In this document: one piece after another, positions 35,811-44,745 of the stretch | Numbering within the stretch: position 1 is the stretch's first letter | Layout of the letters: every line of letters begins with the position of its first letter | Assembly (NCBI RefSeq): GCF_001592205.1 | Contig: NZ_BCWM01000015.1 | Coordinates: 1-64,000, forward strand | Direction: 5' to 3' | Source: Brevundimonas vesicularis NBRC 12165 | Lineage (GTDB): Bacteria; Pseudomonadota; Alphaproteobacteria; Caulobacterales; Caulobacteraceae | DNA length: 64,000 nucleotides | Program-made: the position numbers and the translations under genes | The notes under the pieces: generated by a model | Told to the model about the DNA's origin: nothing | The model's database searches: none | The model's input: the letters and a program-made list of their open reading frames with translations, nothing else

Positions 35811-35833
35811 ATATCGTTTAACGATATTAAACT
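35811..35833. promoter_or_regulatory. Nested palindromes, probable operator before rdgB
   Basis: ATATCGTT (35811-35818) and AACGATAT (35820-35827) form a perfect inverted repeat about one base. Overlapping it, GTTTAA and TTAAAC around CGATA form a second perfect repeat. The stretch is strongly AT-rich against its surroundings and lies about 35 bases before rdgB. It looks like a repressor site, but no regulator gene is adjacent. Confidence 0.55.
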
Positions 35834-35867
35834 TTGGCAATAGACTGTTTCAGGAGCGTGATCGACG

Positions 35868-36470
35868 ATGAATCTCAAGCTTATCAAAGGGATGCGGATC
35901 ATCGTGGCGACGCATAACGCCGGCAAGGTTCCCGAAATCTCGGCGCTGCTCGGCGGAAATTACGAACTCGTCACGGCCGGCCAGCTGAACCTGCCCGAAC
36001 CCGACGAAACGGAGAGCACCTTCACCGGCAACGCCATGCTGAAGGCGCGTCACGCGGCTGAGCTGTCGGGAGAGGTTTCGCTGGCCGACGATTCCGGCCT
36101 GTCGGTCGCGGCGCTGGATGGCGCGCCGGGCATCTTCTCTGCGCGCTGGGCCGGGCCGGGCAAGGATTTCGCCGTCGCCATGAAGAAGGTCGAGGAGCGG
36201 CTGGAAGAGATCGGCGCGACGGACCGCACCGCCTGGTTCACCTCGGCTCTGGCGGTCGCCTGGCCGGACGGCCCCTGTGTGGTGGTGCAGGGCGAGGTTC
36301 ACGGCCAGCTAACCTTCCCCCCACGCGGGGATCGGGGGTTTGGTTACGACCCGCTTTTCATTCCGACTGGCGGCGACCGGACCTTTGGCGAGATGGAGCC
36401 GGCGGCCAAGGACGCCATCAGCCACCGCACCGTCGCCTTCGCCAAGCTGAGAGCGGCCCTGATTGACTGA
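35868..36470 (+). CDS. rdgB: RdgB/HAM1 non-canonical purine NTP pyrophosphatase
   Basis: 200 residues with the family motifs ATHNAGKVPEISALL, DDSGLSVAALDGAPGIFSARW and GDRGFGYDPLFIP. It hydrolyses dITP, dXTP and related nucleotides to monophosphates, keeping them out of DNA. The ATG at 35868 has CAGGAG about ten bases upstream; an internal ATG (RIIVATHN) is nine codons in. Its stop lies eight bases inside hemW. Confidence 0.95.
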   Translation: MNLKLIKGMRIIVATHNAGKVPEISALLGGNYELVTAGQLNLPEPDETESTFTGNAMLKARHAAELSGEVSLADDSGLSVAALDGAPGIFSARWAGPGKDFAVAMKKVEERLEEIGATDRTAWFTSALAVAWPDGPCVVVQGEVHGQLTFPPRGDRGFGYDPLFIPTGGDRTFGEMEPAAKDAISHRTVAFAKLRAALID

Positions 36471-37623
36471 TCCTCTTGATCCGGGATCGGACGTCGGCCT
36501 CTACGTCCACTGGCCCTATTGCGCGCGCATCTGCCCCTACTGCGACTTCAACGTCGTGCGCGATCGCGGGCGCACCGAGGAACAGGCCGGGCTGGTCGAG
36601 GCAATCCTGACCGATCTGCGCGCCCAGAGAGATTTGACAGGTCCGCGTCGCCTGGCCTCGATCTTCTTCGGCGGCGGCACGCCGTCGCTGATGGCGCCCG
36701 ACGCCGTCGCGCGCATCGTGGCGGCGGCGCGCGACCTGTTCCCGCCCGCCGGCGACATCGAGATCACGCTGGAGGCCAATCCCACGGACGCCGAGGCCGG
36801 CCGTTTCGCCGCCCTGGCCGACGCCGGGATCAACCGCCTGTCGATGGGCGTCCAGGCGCTGGACGACGCCGCCCTGCGTTTTCTGGGTCGCGACCATTCG
36901 GCGGCCGAGGCCCTGCGCGCGGTCGATCTAGCCCGCCGCGCCTTCGACCGTCTGTCCATCGACCTGATCTACGCCCGCCCGGACCAGACGCCTGAAGATT
37001 GGGCCGCCGAACTGACCGCGGCGCTGGCGCTCGGGTTCGAACACGTCTCGCCCTATCAGCTGACCATAGAGCCGACGACCGCCTTTGGCCGGGCCTTCGC
37101 ACGGGGAACCCTGACCCCGCCTGACGAGGACCGGGCCGCCTCCCTCTACGAAACCACCCAGGATGTCCTCTCGGCCGCCGGCTTCGAAGCCTATGAGGTG
37201 TCCAACCACGCGCGCGGTCCCGCCGCCCGGTCGTCGCACAATCTGCATGTCTGGAGCGGCGGCGACTATCTGGGACTTGGCCCCGGCGCCCATGGCCGGC
37301 TGACGCTGGACGGCGTTAGGACCGCGACCGTCGCCCACCGCCGCATCGCCGATTATGTGGCGGGCGTCTCGGGCCTCACGCCCTGGTGCGAGCGCGACGC
37401 CCAGACGCCGGTCGACGCCGCAGAAGAACGTTTGCTGCTGGCCCTGCGCACCACCGAAGGCGCGCCTGTCGCCCTGCTGTCGCCGCTCGGCCTGTCGGCA
37501 GAACGCGCGCCGGTCGCGGACCTGATCGGCGACGGGTTCCTGATGCTGAAGGCCGAGCGACTGATCGCCACCGAGCGCGGCCGCCCGGTGCTGGACGGCG
37601 TGCTGAAGGCGCTGCTGACTTAG
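36463..37623 (+). CDS. hemW: HemW, radical-SAM heme chaperone (coproporphyrinogen oxidase-like)
   Basis: 386 residues. The N terminus VGLYVHWPYCARICPYCDF holds the [4Fe-4S] Cys triad CxxxCxxC, followed by FFGGGTPSLM and the HemN C-terminal region (GPAARSSHNLHVWSGGDYLG). The CPYCDF form and length are those of HemW, which binds heme, rather than the true oxidase HemN. Start is TTG, overlapping rdgB by eight bases, an arrangement common in proteobacteria (rdgB-hemW). Confidence 0.93.
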   Translation: MTDPLDPGSDVGLYVHWPYCARICPYCDFNVVRDRGRTEEQAGLVEAILTDLRAQRDLTGPRRLASIFFGGGTPSLMAPDAVARIVAAARDLFPPAGDIEITLEANPTDAEAGRFAALADAGINRLSMGVQALDDAALRFLGRDHSAAEALRAVDLARRAFDRLSIDLIYARPDQTPEDWAAELTAALALGFEHVSPYQLTIEPTTAFGRAFARGTLTPPDEDRAASLYETTQDVLSAAGFEAYEVSNHARGPAARSSHNLHVWSGGDYLGLGPGAHGRLTLDGVRTATVAHRRIADYVAGVSGLTPWCERDAQTPVDAAEERLLLALRTTEGAPVALLSPLGLSAERAPVADLIGDGFLMLKAERLIATERGRPVLDGVLKALLT

Positions 37624-39275
37624 GCCTTCTTCAGCCCCAGCATCCCCAGCCAGCCGCCGCTCGTCAGAAGAGCGACATCCAGCAGGGCCAGCGGCAGGGG
37701 CGTCGAAACCGGCGCGGCGATGAAGCGCGAACGCCAGTCCGGGCCGAACTTGGCCTTGTAGCTGCGCAAACCCTGGAAGCCGTAGAGCGCCCCGCCCTCT
37801 TCGAACACCAGGGCGCCGACGCGAGCGAAGACCGGCGCGATGCGACGATCCTCCAGCCCAGCCAGCGGCGCCATGCCCAGGTCGAAGCTGGCCAAGCCTT
37901 CCGCCTTGGCCCACTGGGCGCAGCGAATGAACAGATAGTCCATCACCCCATGCGGCGCGTCCGGCCGATGGCGCATCAGATCCACCGCCGCTTCGTCCGG
38001 CGAGGTCAGCAGATTGGCGAAGGCGACGATGCGGCCGCCCTCCTTGACCACCGCCAGCGGCGTCAGGTCCAGATAGTCGACGTCGAAGCGCCCCAAGGAG
38101 AAGGATTTCTCCGAGCCCTCGTGCATGGCCAGCCAGGCGTCCGAAATCTCGCGCAGCTCGTCCGCGATCGCTGCGGCCGAACCGGGCGGAAGAACCTCGA
38201 ACGAGGAGCCTTCACGCTCGGCGCGATTGATGGCTGTGCGAAGGTTCTGCTTGCCCTTGCCCTCGATGGAGAACCGGTGGGCGTCGATCACGGCCGTCTC
38301 GCCGACCTTGCGCACCGCCAGTCCCATGGTCGCCAGATCGCCCAGCACCTCTTCGCTGACCGAATAGAAGACCGCCGCCCCGCCATAGCTGTCGGCCATC
38401 TCGGCGAAGGACCAAAGCAGCTCCAGCCGTTCGCTCTTGAGCCCCGCCGGCTCGCCCATGGCGATCCAGCGCCGCCCCCGCACGTGATAGGCCAGGAAGC
38501 TGGAACCCGACGGGCTGAACATCAGCGCCTTATCGCCCAGCATGGCCAGCCAGGCCTCGGGCGTGGCCGTATCGGCGGTCTGCAGCGCCTGGAGCGCGCG
38601 ATCGATGTCGGCCTTGCTGGCCGGGCCGTGACTGTGGGCGCCGGGTGAGCTCAACAGCGAGCGGCCGGCCACCACCAGCGTCAGGATCGCCAGAACCAGC
38701 CCGGCCCGCAGGAAGCCGGACGCTTGGCGATCACTCAGGAAGCGCCACCACAGCTCGTCATTATAGGCCACGTCGCGATAGGCGAAGAAGCCCAGCCACA
38801 GCATGGCCGCCACTACCGCCGTCAGCAGCAACAGCCAGCTCGGCCGCAGCGGCTCGCTGAGACGCGAGCGCCGGTTGAAGGCCGTACGGCACGGCGCCAG
38901 AAGGGCGGCGACGACCAGCAAATCCGTCGCCTGCTGCCAGTCCAGACCCTTCAGCACCGAGAACACCGCCCCGGCCGCCAGGACGAGCAGGGCGGCCCAA
39001 TAGGCGCCGCGTCGACGCCGCCATAGACCCGCCGACAAGAGCAGAAGAAGGAAACCGGCGATGCTGCCGACGAAGTGCGACAGGTCGATCAGGATGGGAG
39101 ACACGACGCCCGTCAGCTGACGCAGCCGACTGTCGAACTCGGGCGTCACCGCAGAGGCCAGCATGAGCGCGCCTGCGCCAAAGGCCACCACCGCAAAGAT
39201 CTGGGGCGTCAGCTCGAAGGCCAGACCCGCCAGTCGGCGGATCAGACCGGATGTGTGCCGGGGGCGGCTGGACAA
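37620..39275 (-). CDS. Phosphatidylglycerol lysyltransferase-like protein (DUF2156, short MprF type)
   Basis: 551 residues. Six or so membrane segments cover residues 12-215; the C-terminal half is the GNAT-like DUF2156 synthase domain (FLAYHVRGRRWIAMGEPAG, VDLMRHRPDAPHGVMDYLFI, ASFDLGMAPLAGLEDR, GLRSYKAKFGPDWRSRFIA). MprF proteins add lysine from Lys-tRNA to phosphatidylglycerol and flip it. This one lacks part of the usual long flippase region (full MprF is about 840 residues). Start is TTG with AGAGG upstream; convergent with hemW. Confidence 0.85.
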   Translation of the reverse strand: MSSRPRHTSGLIRRLAGLAFELTPQIFAVVAFGAGALMLASAVTPEFDSRLRQLTGVVSPILIDLSHFVGSIAGFLLLLLSAGLWRRRRGAYWAALLVLAAGAVFSVLKGLDWQQATDLLVVAALLAPCRTAFNRRSRLSEPLRPSWLLLLTAVVAAMLWLGFFAYRDVAYNDELWWRFLSDRQASGFLRAGLVLAILTLVVAGRSLLSSPGAHSHGPASKADIDRALQALQTADTATPEAWLAMLGDKALMFSPSGSSFLAYHVRGRRWIAMGEPAGLKSERLELLWSFAEMADSYGGAAVFYSVSEEVLGDLATMGLAVRKVGETAVIDAHRFSIEGKGKQNLRTAINRAEREGSSFEVLPPGSAAAIADELREISDAWLAMHEGSEKSFSLGRFDVDYLDLTPLAVVKEGGRIVAFANLLTSPDEAAVDLMRHRPDAPHGVMDYLFIRCAQWAKAEGLASFDLGMAPLAGLEDRRIAPVFARVGALVFEEGGALYGFQGLRSYKAKFGPDWRSRFIAAPVSTPLPLALLDVALLTSGGWLGMLGLKKA

Positions 39276-39428
39276 ACGTGGCCTCTCGAATCGCGGATCG
39301 CCCGAACATAGACCAAGAATCGTCCAACCGGGGCGCTGCCAAGGTCATTTCGGGGCATACGAAACAATCCGTAACAGAGCGAGTATATAGGGGTGCGGGC
39401 GTCGGGCCCGTGCAACTGGGGATGACCC

Positions 39429-39932
39429 ATGAATATCAAGACCGCTCTTCTGGCTGGCGCTGCAGCCGCCTTCATGACCGTCGCGCCGGCTCTGGCGCAA
39501 GAAACCACGCCCGCTCCCGCCGCCGCCCCTGCCGCCGCCCCTGCCGCCGCCGCGTCCTCGCAGCAATCGCTGTCGCTGAACCCCGGATCGAGCGTTTCCG
39601 GTCCTGATGGCGAGTTGGGCAAGCTGGAAGGCGTTCAGAACAATGCTGAAGGCAAGCAGGAGCTTACCGTCCGCGGCGCCGACGGCCAACTTCGCGCCGT
39701 GCCGCTGAGCGGCATCCGTCAGGAAGGAACCGGCGTCGTGGTGGCCTACACGAAGGCCGAGTTTGACGCCGCCGCTCCTATCGCCGGCGCCCCGGCGGCC
39801 CCCGCCGCTGATCCGGCCGCCGCTCCCGCGCCGACCGCGGAACCTGCGGCCGAACCGACCGATCCGGCGACCACAGAACCGGCGACCCCGGCTCCGGACA
39901 GCGCCTCGCCGGCTCCGACCGAGCCGCAGTAA
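39429..39932 (+). CDS. Exported Ala/Pro-rich protein
   Basis: 167 residues: a signal peptide (MNIKTALLAGAAAAFMTVAP, cut after ALA), an Ala/Pro linker, a small folded core of about 75 residues (LNPGSSVSGPDGELGKLEGV, then KQELTVRGADGQLRAVPLSG) and a long Ala/Pro/Thr-rich tail. The core looks like a PRC-barrel-type or short beta domain, but I cannot assign it firmly. Probably periplasmic. A strong terminator follows. Confidence 0.75.
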   Translation: MNIKTALLAGAAAAFMTVAPALAQETTPAPAAAPAAAPAAAASSQQSLSLNPGSSVSGPDGELGKLEGVQNNAEGKQELTVRGADGQLRAVPLSGIRQEGTGVVVAYTKAEFDAAAPIAGAPAAPAADPAAAPAPTAEPAAEPTDPATTEPATPAPDSASPAPTEPQ

Positions 39933-39956
39933 GCCAGTCTTCCAAGGCGCAATGAA

Positions 39957-39987
39957 AAAGGGCGGTCGGGTTTCCCGGCCGCCCTTT
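39957..39987 (+). terminator. Intrinsic terminator after the Ala/Pro-rich protein
   Basis: AAAGGGCGGTCGGG and CCCGGCCGCCCTTT form a 14-base-pair stem (one T-G pair) with the loop TTT. T residues end the right arm. Confidence 0.85.
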
Positions 39988-40023
39988 CGTCTGTCCGCAA
40001 CCCAGCGGCGACAGTAGCACAGC

Positions 40024-40055
40024 AAAAAGGGCGGCTCGTAAGAGCCGCCCTTTTT
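40024..40055 (-). terminator. Bidirectional intrinsic terminator
   Basis: AAAAAGGGCGGCTC (40024-40037) and GAGCCGCCCTTTTT (40042-40055) form a perfect 14-base-pair stem with a GTAA tetraloop and A/T runs on both sides. It serves the leftward glsB gene, which ends at 40077, and backs up the preceding terminator. Confidence 0.88.
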
Positions 40056-40076
40056 CCTTATCGACCGACTGCCGGA

Positions 40077-40331
40077 TCAAGCGCGACGCTTGACCAGTCC
40101 CAGAAGGAACAGCAGCAGGCAGGCGCCGAGGAACGCCACGATCAGAGTGACGAAGTTGAAGCCGCCGACCGGCGTGCCGAAGATGTTGTTCGAGATGAAG
40201 CCGCCGAGCAGAGCGCCGATGACGCCGACGATCAGATTCGTCAGCAGGCCGTGATTACGACCCATGACCTTTTCAGCCAGCCAGCCGGCGACGATGCCGA
40301 TGACGAGCCAACCAATGATTCCGAGACCCAT
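40077..40331 (-). CDS. GlsB/YeaQ/YmgE family stress-response membrane protein
   Basis: 84 residues, three membrane segments (MGLGIIGWLVIGIVAGWLAE; LIVGVIGALLGGFISN; LIVAFLGACLLLFLLGLV) with the conserved VMGRNHGLLTNLIVG between the first two. Members are small transglycosylase-associated membrane proteins often induced under stress. AAAGGAAGGAAC lies before the ATG at 40331, preferred over a start nine codons earlier. Confidence 0.92.
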   Translation of the reverse strand: MGLGIIGWLVIGIVAGWLAEKVMGRNHGLLTNLIVGVIGALLGGFISNNIFGTPVGGFNFVTLIVAFLGACLLLFLLGLVKRRA

Positions 40332-40519
40332 GCTGTGGTTCCTTCCTTTAAAAGCCAAGCTGTTGCAGTAAATGCGGCTCGGGCCATACGGTTGCGTCCT
40401 CGTTCCAACCTCGCCGCAATAAGGCCGAATTCGCGTCAGGCGCGATCCGGCACGGCGATTGCCGTGATCGACGTGTGTCGTCCCGCATCGGGACAGACGT
40501 TGAGACGAGGATCACCGTC

Positions 40520-40900
40520 ATGGCCGACGACATCGACCTTCATCTGGGCCGCCGCCTGCGCCGCCGTCGCCGCCTGCTGGGCCTGACCCAGCAGCAGTTG
40601 GCCGTCCAGGTCGGCATCCGCTTTCAGCAGATCCAGAAGTACGAATGCGGCGCCAACCGCATCTCCGCCGCGCGCCTGTGGCAGTTGGCCGAGGCGCTGG
40701 AAACGCCCGTCGCCTATTTCTACGATGGCCTGGCCGAGGCGATGGAGGCCGACGCACCGACTCCCAAGGCCGGCGAAGTCTTTTCGCGCAAGGAAACGCT
40801 GGATCTGATCCAAGCCTACTATCAGCTGGACGAACGGCCCCGCCGGCGTTTGCTGGATCTGGCCAAGTCCCTGCATGCGGGCGACGCGGCCGCCGCCTGA
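40520..40900 (+). CDS. XRE-family transcriptional regulator
   Basis: 126 residues. A Cro/CI-type HTH (LGRRLRRRRRLLGLTQQQLA, VQVGIRFQQIQKYECG, ISAARLWQLAEALETPVAYF) is followed by a C-terminal helical part (SRKETLDLIQAYYQLDERPR). This type is common in alphaproteobacteria. The ATG at 40520 is chosen over a GTG 15 codons upstream because GAGG precedes it and it gives the family start. It diverges from glsB; targets unknown. Confidence 0.9.
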   Translation: MADDIDLHLGRRLRRRRRLLGLTQQQLAVQVGIRFQQIQKYECGANRISAARLWQLAEALETPVAYFYDGLAEAMEADAPTPKAGEVFSRKETLDLIQAYYQLDERPRRRLLDLAKSLHAGDAAAA

Positions 40901-40970
40901 TCTGCGCGTCTCCCCGATCTGCACGTCTCAAGGGGCGCCCATGCCGGCGAAAGCGCGGTAAGGGAATCCC

Positions 40971-41756
40971 ATGACCGAATACGAAGCCTTCGCCATCGAA
41001 CTGGCGCGCGAAGCCGCGCGCGTGACCCTGCCCTTCTTCCGCTCGGACATTGGGCATGAGGACAAGGGCGGCGCGGCTGGCTTCGATCCCGTCACAGAAG
41101 CCGACAAGCAGGCTGAGGCCGCCATCCGCCGCCTGATCGCCGCCCGCTATCCCGACCACGGCGTCATCGGCGAGGAGTATGGCGAGGATCGGCCGGACGT
41201 CGAGCACGTCTGGGTGCTGGATCCCATCGACGGCACGCGCGCCTTCATCTCGGGCCTGCCGCTGTGGACCACGCTGATCGCCCTTCGCACGGCCGGCAAG
41301 CCGACCGTCGGCGTCATCGCCCAGCCCTATCTGGACGAAATCTTTATCGGCGGCCCGTCCGGCGCGCGCCTGTTGCGCGGCGATGTCGAGACGCCGCTGG
41401 CCGTGCGGTCCTGCGAGACGCTGACCGACGCCGTCATCTCGACCACGGACCCCGACATCTTCAACGGCGCGGAACTGGGCGCCTGGACCCAGGTGCGAGC
41501 GACCGCCCGCCTGGCGCGCCTGGGCTGCGACGCCTACGCCTACGCCATGGTGGCGGCGGGCAAGATGGATCTGGTCGCCGAGACCAGCCTGAAGCCCTGG
41601 GACTGGTCAGCCCTCGTGCCCGTCATCGAGGCGGCGGGCGGGAAGGTCATCAACTGGCGCGGCGCAGCGCCGGACGACAAGGGCCAGATCCTGGCCGTCG
41701 GCGACGCGCGACTGATCGATCAGGCCCTGGTGACACTGAAACGCGCGGCCGCCTGA
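40971..41756 (+). CDS. hisN: Histidinol-phosphatase of the inositol monophosphatase family
   Basis: 261 residues with the IMPase metal-binding motifs: DPVTEADKQAEAAIR, GEEYGED, DPIDGTRAFISGLPLW and, near the end, LKPWDWSALVPVIEAAGG. FISGLPLW after the IDGT motif is typical of the HisN branch, which dephosphorylates histidinol phosphate in histidine synthesis; an inositol or other monophosphatase role cannot be excluded. Other his genes are not adjacent; hisS is 12 kb away. Confidence 0.9.
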   Translation: MTEYEAFAIELAREAARVTLPFFRSDIGHEDKGGAAGFDPVTEADKQAEAAIRRLIAARYPDHGVIGEEYGEDRPDVEHVWVLDPIDGTRAFISGLPLWTTLIALRTAGKPTVGVIAQPYLDEIFIGGPSGARLLRGDVETPLAVRSCETLTDAVISTTDPDIFNGAELGAWTQVRATARLARLGCDAYAYAMVAAGKMDLVAETSLKPWDWSALVPVIEAAGGKVINWRGAAPDDKGQILAVGDARLIDQALVTLKRAAA

Positions 41757-41831
41757 CGCTCACACCTGGCGCATATTGACGCAGGTCGCGAGACGGCGTC
41801 AGGGTGCGGACGGTTGAGGGGACGGATTTCG

Positions 41832-42407
41832 ATGGCTGGGCTGTCCAAACTGGTTGTCGGCGTCGATGTGCCCTGGGTCACGAGTTGGAGCGGCGAGGAG
41901 ATCACGAGCGCCGCGCCGTGCCGAACCGTCGGCGGCCGTCTCGCCCTGATGCAGGCCAGCGCGCTCGGCAGTGGCAAGCCGCAATATTCGAAGAACCATC
42001 TGGTCCGACAACGCCTGACAGTCGCGCGCATGCTGTGCCCGATGTGCGGCGAGCCGACTGAGGATAGCGATCGCTGGACCCAGATCGCCGCGCGACGGTG
42101 CGCCGGTCAGCTCAGGGCGCGCGGCGGTCAGGTTCGCGCCGACATCGCCGACGACCGGGTCATGATCGACGCCGGCTCGATCGCGCCCCTGCACCGCCGC
42201 TGCGTCGACCGCTCGATGAAATACTGCCCGCACCTGCGCGCCAGCGACGACGTGATGGTCATGCGCTTCCCGCGCGAGTGGATCGTTCTGCCGCTGCTGG
42301 TCAAGGCGGAGACCGGCCCCGGCGTCGCTGTCGCCTTCCTGCAGCTATGCGGCGTCACCCAGACGATCGACCGACGCTGGCGCGCCGAGGGTCTTACAAG
42401 AGTTTAA
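41832..42407 (+). CDS. Cysteine-containing orphan protein
   Basis: 191 residues, soluble. CPMC (Cys69, Cys72) and, further on, HRRC with YCPHL (His121, Cys124, Cys132) suggest a zinc-binding fold. SIAPLHRRCVDRSMKYCPHL resembles a pattern in uncharacterised alphaproteobacterial proteins. GAGGGGAC precedes the ATG at 41832. Neighbours (hisN, an S41 protease) give no hint. Function unknown. Confidence 0.68.
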   Translation: MAGLSKLVVGVDVPWVTSWSGEEITSAAPCRTVGGRLALMQASALGSGKPQYSKNHLVRQRLTVARMLCPMCGEPTEDSDRWTQIAARRCAGQLRARGGQVRADIADDRVMIDAGSIAPLHRRCVDRSMKYCPHLRASDDVMVMRFPREWIVLPLLVKAETGPGVAVAFLQLCGVTQTIDRRWRAEGLTRV

Positions 42408-42472
42408 CTGGTTCAATCCCGCCCGCGCGGTCCACAAGGTGGCGAGACAATCGCTTACGGAGCGGGACGAAG

Positions 42473-43699
42473 ATGGATCGGCGCCTCATGTTAAAGGCCG
42501 CGCTGGGGGCTGCGGTGACACCGGCGATAAGTAGCGCAGCGTGGGCGGCCGAACCCGATCACGACGTCACCTTCCTAAACGATTTCGATGAGTTGTGGGA
42601 AACTCTACGGGATCGTTACTGCTTCTTTTCGGACAAGCGCACGGACTGGAATCGAGTCCGGTCCCTCTATCGCCCCCTGGCGCGATCGGCGGAGTCTGAC
42701 GACGCTTTCGGCGAGGTCCTGCGTCGCACCCTGGCCGAACTCTACGATCCCCATACCTCGCTGGCGGATCCGCCCGCCGGCTCTCCAAGATTGCCGATTT
42801 CCGATCTGATCGCCGATTGGGGCAACGGTCAGGCCGTGGTGACCGCCATTGATGAGGACAGCGTGGCGTCTGAGGTCGGCCTTCGTCTCGGCGACGTGAT
42901 CCTGACCGTGGACGACCGCCCGGTCGCGGCTGTGGCCCACGATCTGCTGCCGAAATGCCTGAGCCGGCCGGATCAGGCGGCCCGGGCCTATGCCCTGAAC
43001 AGTGCCGTCGCCGGCCGTCGCGGTCAGCCGCGTCGCTATCAGGTGGCGACCGGATCAGCCGCGCCGCGCGACCTGCTTCTTCCGATCCGCCAATCTGCGC
43101 CCAAGCCGAATGTCGAATGGCGCAGGCTGGACGACGGCGTCGGCTATGTCGCCATTCGCAGCTTTGCGGACGATGCGGTGACGGAAAGCTTTGATCAAGC
43201 CTTGGCCGAGTTCCGCGACGCGCCAGGCCTCATCATCGACGTGCGTGACAATGGTGGGGGCGACACCGCCATCGCGCGCCCGATCATGGGCCGGTTCATC
43301 AGCGAGACGAAGCCCTACGCCCTGATGCGGCGGCGGCAGGGGCGAGGCCTCGGCGACTTCTGGACCGAGACGGTCGAGCCGCGCGGGCCGTTTACCTACG
43401 CCCGCCCGGTCGTCGTCCTGACGAACCATTGGAGCGGCAGCATGGCCGAGGGTTTTCCCATGGGCATGCGGGGGCTGGGTCGCGCCACGGTCGTCGGCAC
43501 GCCCATGATGGGGCTGGGCGCGGCGGTCTTTCCCATCACCCTCGACCGTACCGGCGTCAAAGCCCAGTATTCCGCCGAACCCGTCTATGACGTGAAAGGC
43601 CAGCCCCGTTGGCTGATGCAGCCGGACGTGGCTGTGCCCGAAGCCGAGGACATTCTGGCGGCGGGCCGTCGCGTTCTGGCCGCCGCGACAGCCGCCTAG
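42473..43699 (+). CDS. S41 family peptidase (C-terminal processing protease type), exported
   Basis: 408 residues. The N terminus MDRRLMLKAALGAAV, then ISSAAWAAE, looks like a Tat-type signal (RR followed by a hydrophobic stretch and an AxA site). A PDZ-like domain (VVTAIDEDSVASEVGLRLGD) and an S41 catalytic domain follow, with GLIIDVRDNGGGD and the nucleophile segment NHWSGSMAEG. It should act in the periplasm. The ATG at 42473 starts the signal peptide. It converges on the hydrolase gene with a four-base overlap. Confidence 0.85.
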   Translation: MDRRLMLKAALGAAVTPAISSAAWAAEPDHDVTFLNDFDELWETLRDRYCFFSDKRTDWNRVRSLYRPLARSAESDDAFGEVLRRTLAELYDPHTSLADPPAGSPRLPISDLIADWGNGQAVVTAIDEDSVASEVGLRLGDVILTVDDRPVAAVAHDLLPKCLSRPDQAARAYALNSAVAGRRGQPRRYQVATGSAAPRDLLLPIRQSAPKPNVEWRRLDDGVGYVAIRSFADDAVTESFDQALAEFRDAPGLIIDVRDNGGGDTAIARPIMGRFISETKPYALMRRRQGRGLGDFWTETVEPRGPFTYARPVVVLTNHWSGSMAEGFPMGMRGLGRATVVGTPMMGLGAAVFPITLDRTGVKAQYSAEPVYDVKGQPRWLMQPDVAVPEAEDILAAGRRVLAAATAA

Positions 43700-44745
43700 C
43701 CGACCGACGACGTCTCCGCCGTCACGTCCGCAGTCCTCGCCGATGAAACGGTGACCGCGTCGGCCGCAGGGGCGACCAGATCGGCCATGGCGTCGAATTC
43801 GTTCAGGAAGACCGCGCGCAGGTCGTCGGCCTCCATGATGACCTCGTGCTTGGCGACGGCGACCTCGACGTAGCGGCCGCGCGGGATGCGTTTGGCGGCC
43901 CAGTGGTTGGTCTGTTTCCACACCACGTCGTCGGCGCTGGCCTGGACGATCACGACCGGCGCCTTGACCGCCTTCAAGGCCTTGGGCTTTAAGGCCCGCT
44001 CGCCCGCGTCCAGCGCAAAGGCCAGCCAGCCATAGGTGGGACCGCCGATGGCCAGGTGCGGACAGGCGTAAAGCTGCTGACGCCACATCTCGTATCGGCT
44101 CTCGTCCGAGGTCAGGGCGTCCTCGGCGAAGTTGTGGTCGAACGGATCGTCGGGGTCGCCCAGGATGTAGTCGCCGGCCTGGCCGTGGCGAATGTTCCAG
44201 CGCACCACCAGCTTGACCGACCACATCGACCGCTTGCCGGTCTTGATCCGCAGCATGGGGCTGGACAGGACCGCGCCCGCGAACCGGCTCTCGCCGCTTT
44301 CCAGCGTCAGCAGGTTCAGACAGGCGCCCATCGAATGGCCGACCATGATCCAGGGCTTGGGACACTGGTCTTCATAGGCGTTCAGCAGGCGGTTGTAGTC
44401 GTCCAGAAACTCCTCGACCGCACGGGCGTGCCCCTTCAGCCGATCCGGCAAGAGCCGCGCCGACAGCCCCTGGCCGCGCCAGTCGTGGGTCAGCACGCAC
44501 CAGCCGCGCGCCAGGAAGTTGCCGATCACCTCATAGTATTTTTCGATCGGCTCGGTGCGGCCGGGGCTGAGCACCACGGTGCCGCGCACCTTGTCCGCAG
44601 CGAGATGAGACGGCTTCCACAGCCCGGCGCGCAGGCGCATTCCGCCCGCGCCGCGAAACCAGTCGCCCTTTCCGCCGGGCGGCGGGGCGGCGCCGGGAAC
44701 CCCCATCAACGGGGCGTTGGCGGCGAAGGCTTGGGCGCGGTTCAC
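43696..44745 (-). CDS. Alpha/beta hydrolase (serine aminopeptidase/lysophospholipase type)
   Basis: 349 residues of the Hydrolase_4 type: GTVVLSPGRTEPIEKYYEVI, WCVLTHDWRGQGLS, the nucleophile elbow VGHSMGACLN (G-x-S-x-G) and a later HEVIMEADDLR carrying the likely catalytic His. No signal peptide. It probably cleaves a lipid ester or acyl group. Its ATG overlaps the stop of the exported methyltransferase-fold gene by four bases, so the two are cotranscribed. Confidence 0.88.
   Translation of the reverse strand: MNRAQAFAANAPLMGVPGAAPPPGGKGDWFRGAGGMRLRAGLWKPSHLAADKVRGTVVLSPGRTEPIEKYYEVIGNFLARGWCVLTHDWRGQGLSARLLPDRLKGHARAVEEFLDDYNRLLNAYEDQCPKPWIMVGHSMGACLNLLTLESGESRFAGAVLSSPMLRIKTGKRSMWSVKLVVRWNIRHGQAGDYILGDPDDPFDHNFAEDALTSDESRYEMWRQQLYACPHLAIGGPTYGWLAFALDAGERALKPKALKAVKAPVVIVQASADDVVWKQTNHWAAKRIPRGRYVEVAVAKHEVIMEADDLRAVFLNEFDAMADLVAPAADAVTVSSARTADVTAETSSVG

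Noticed and set aside
40331-40402. GGAAC before glsB as an EcfG promoter
   Set aside because: No CGTT at 16-17 bases; the nearest CGTA is at 11 bases. GlsB may still be stress-induced through another promoter.
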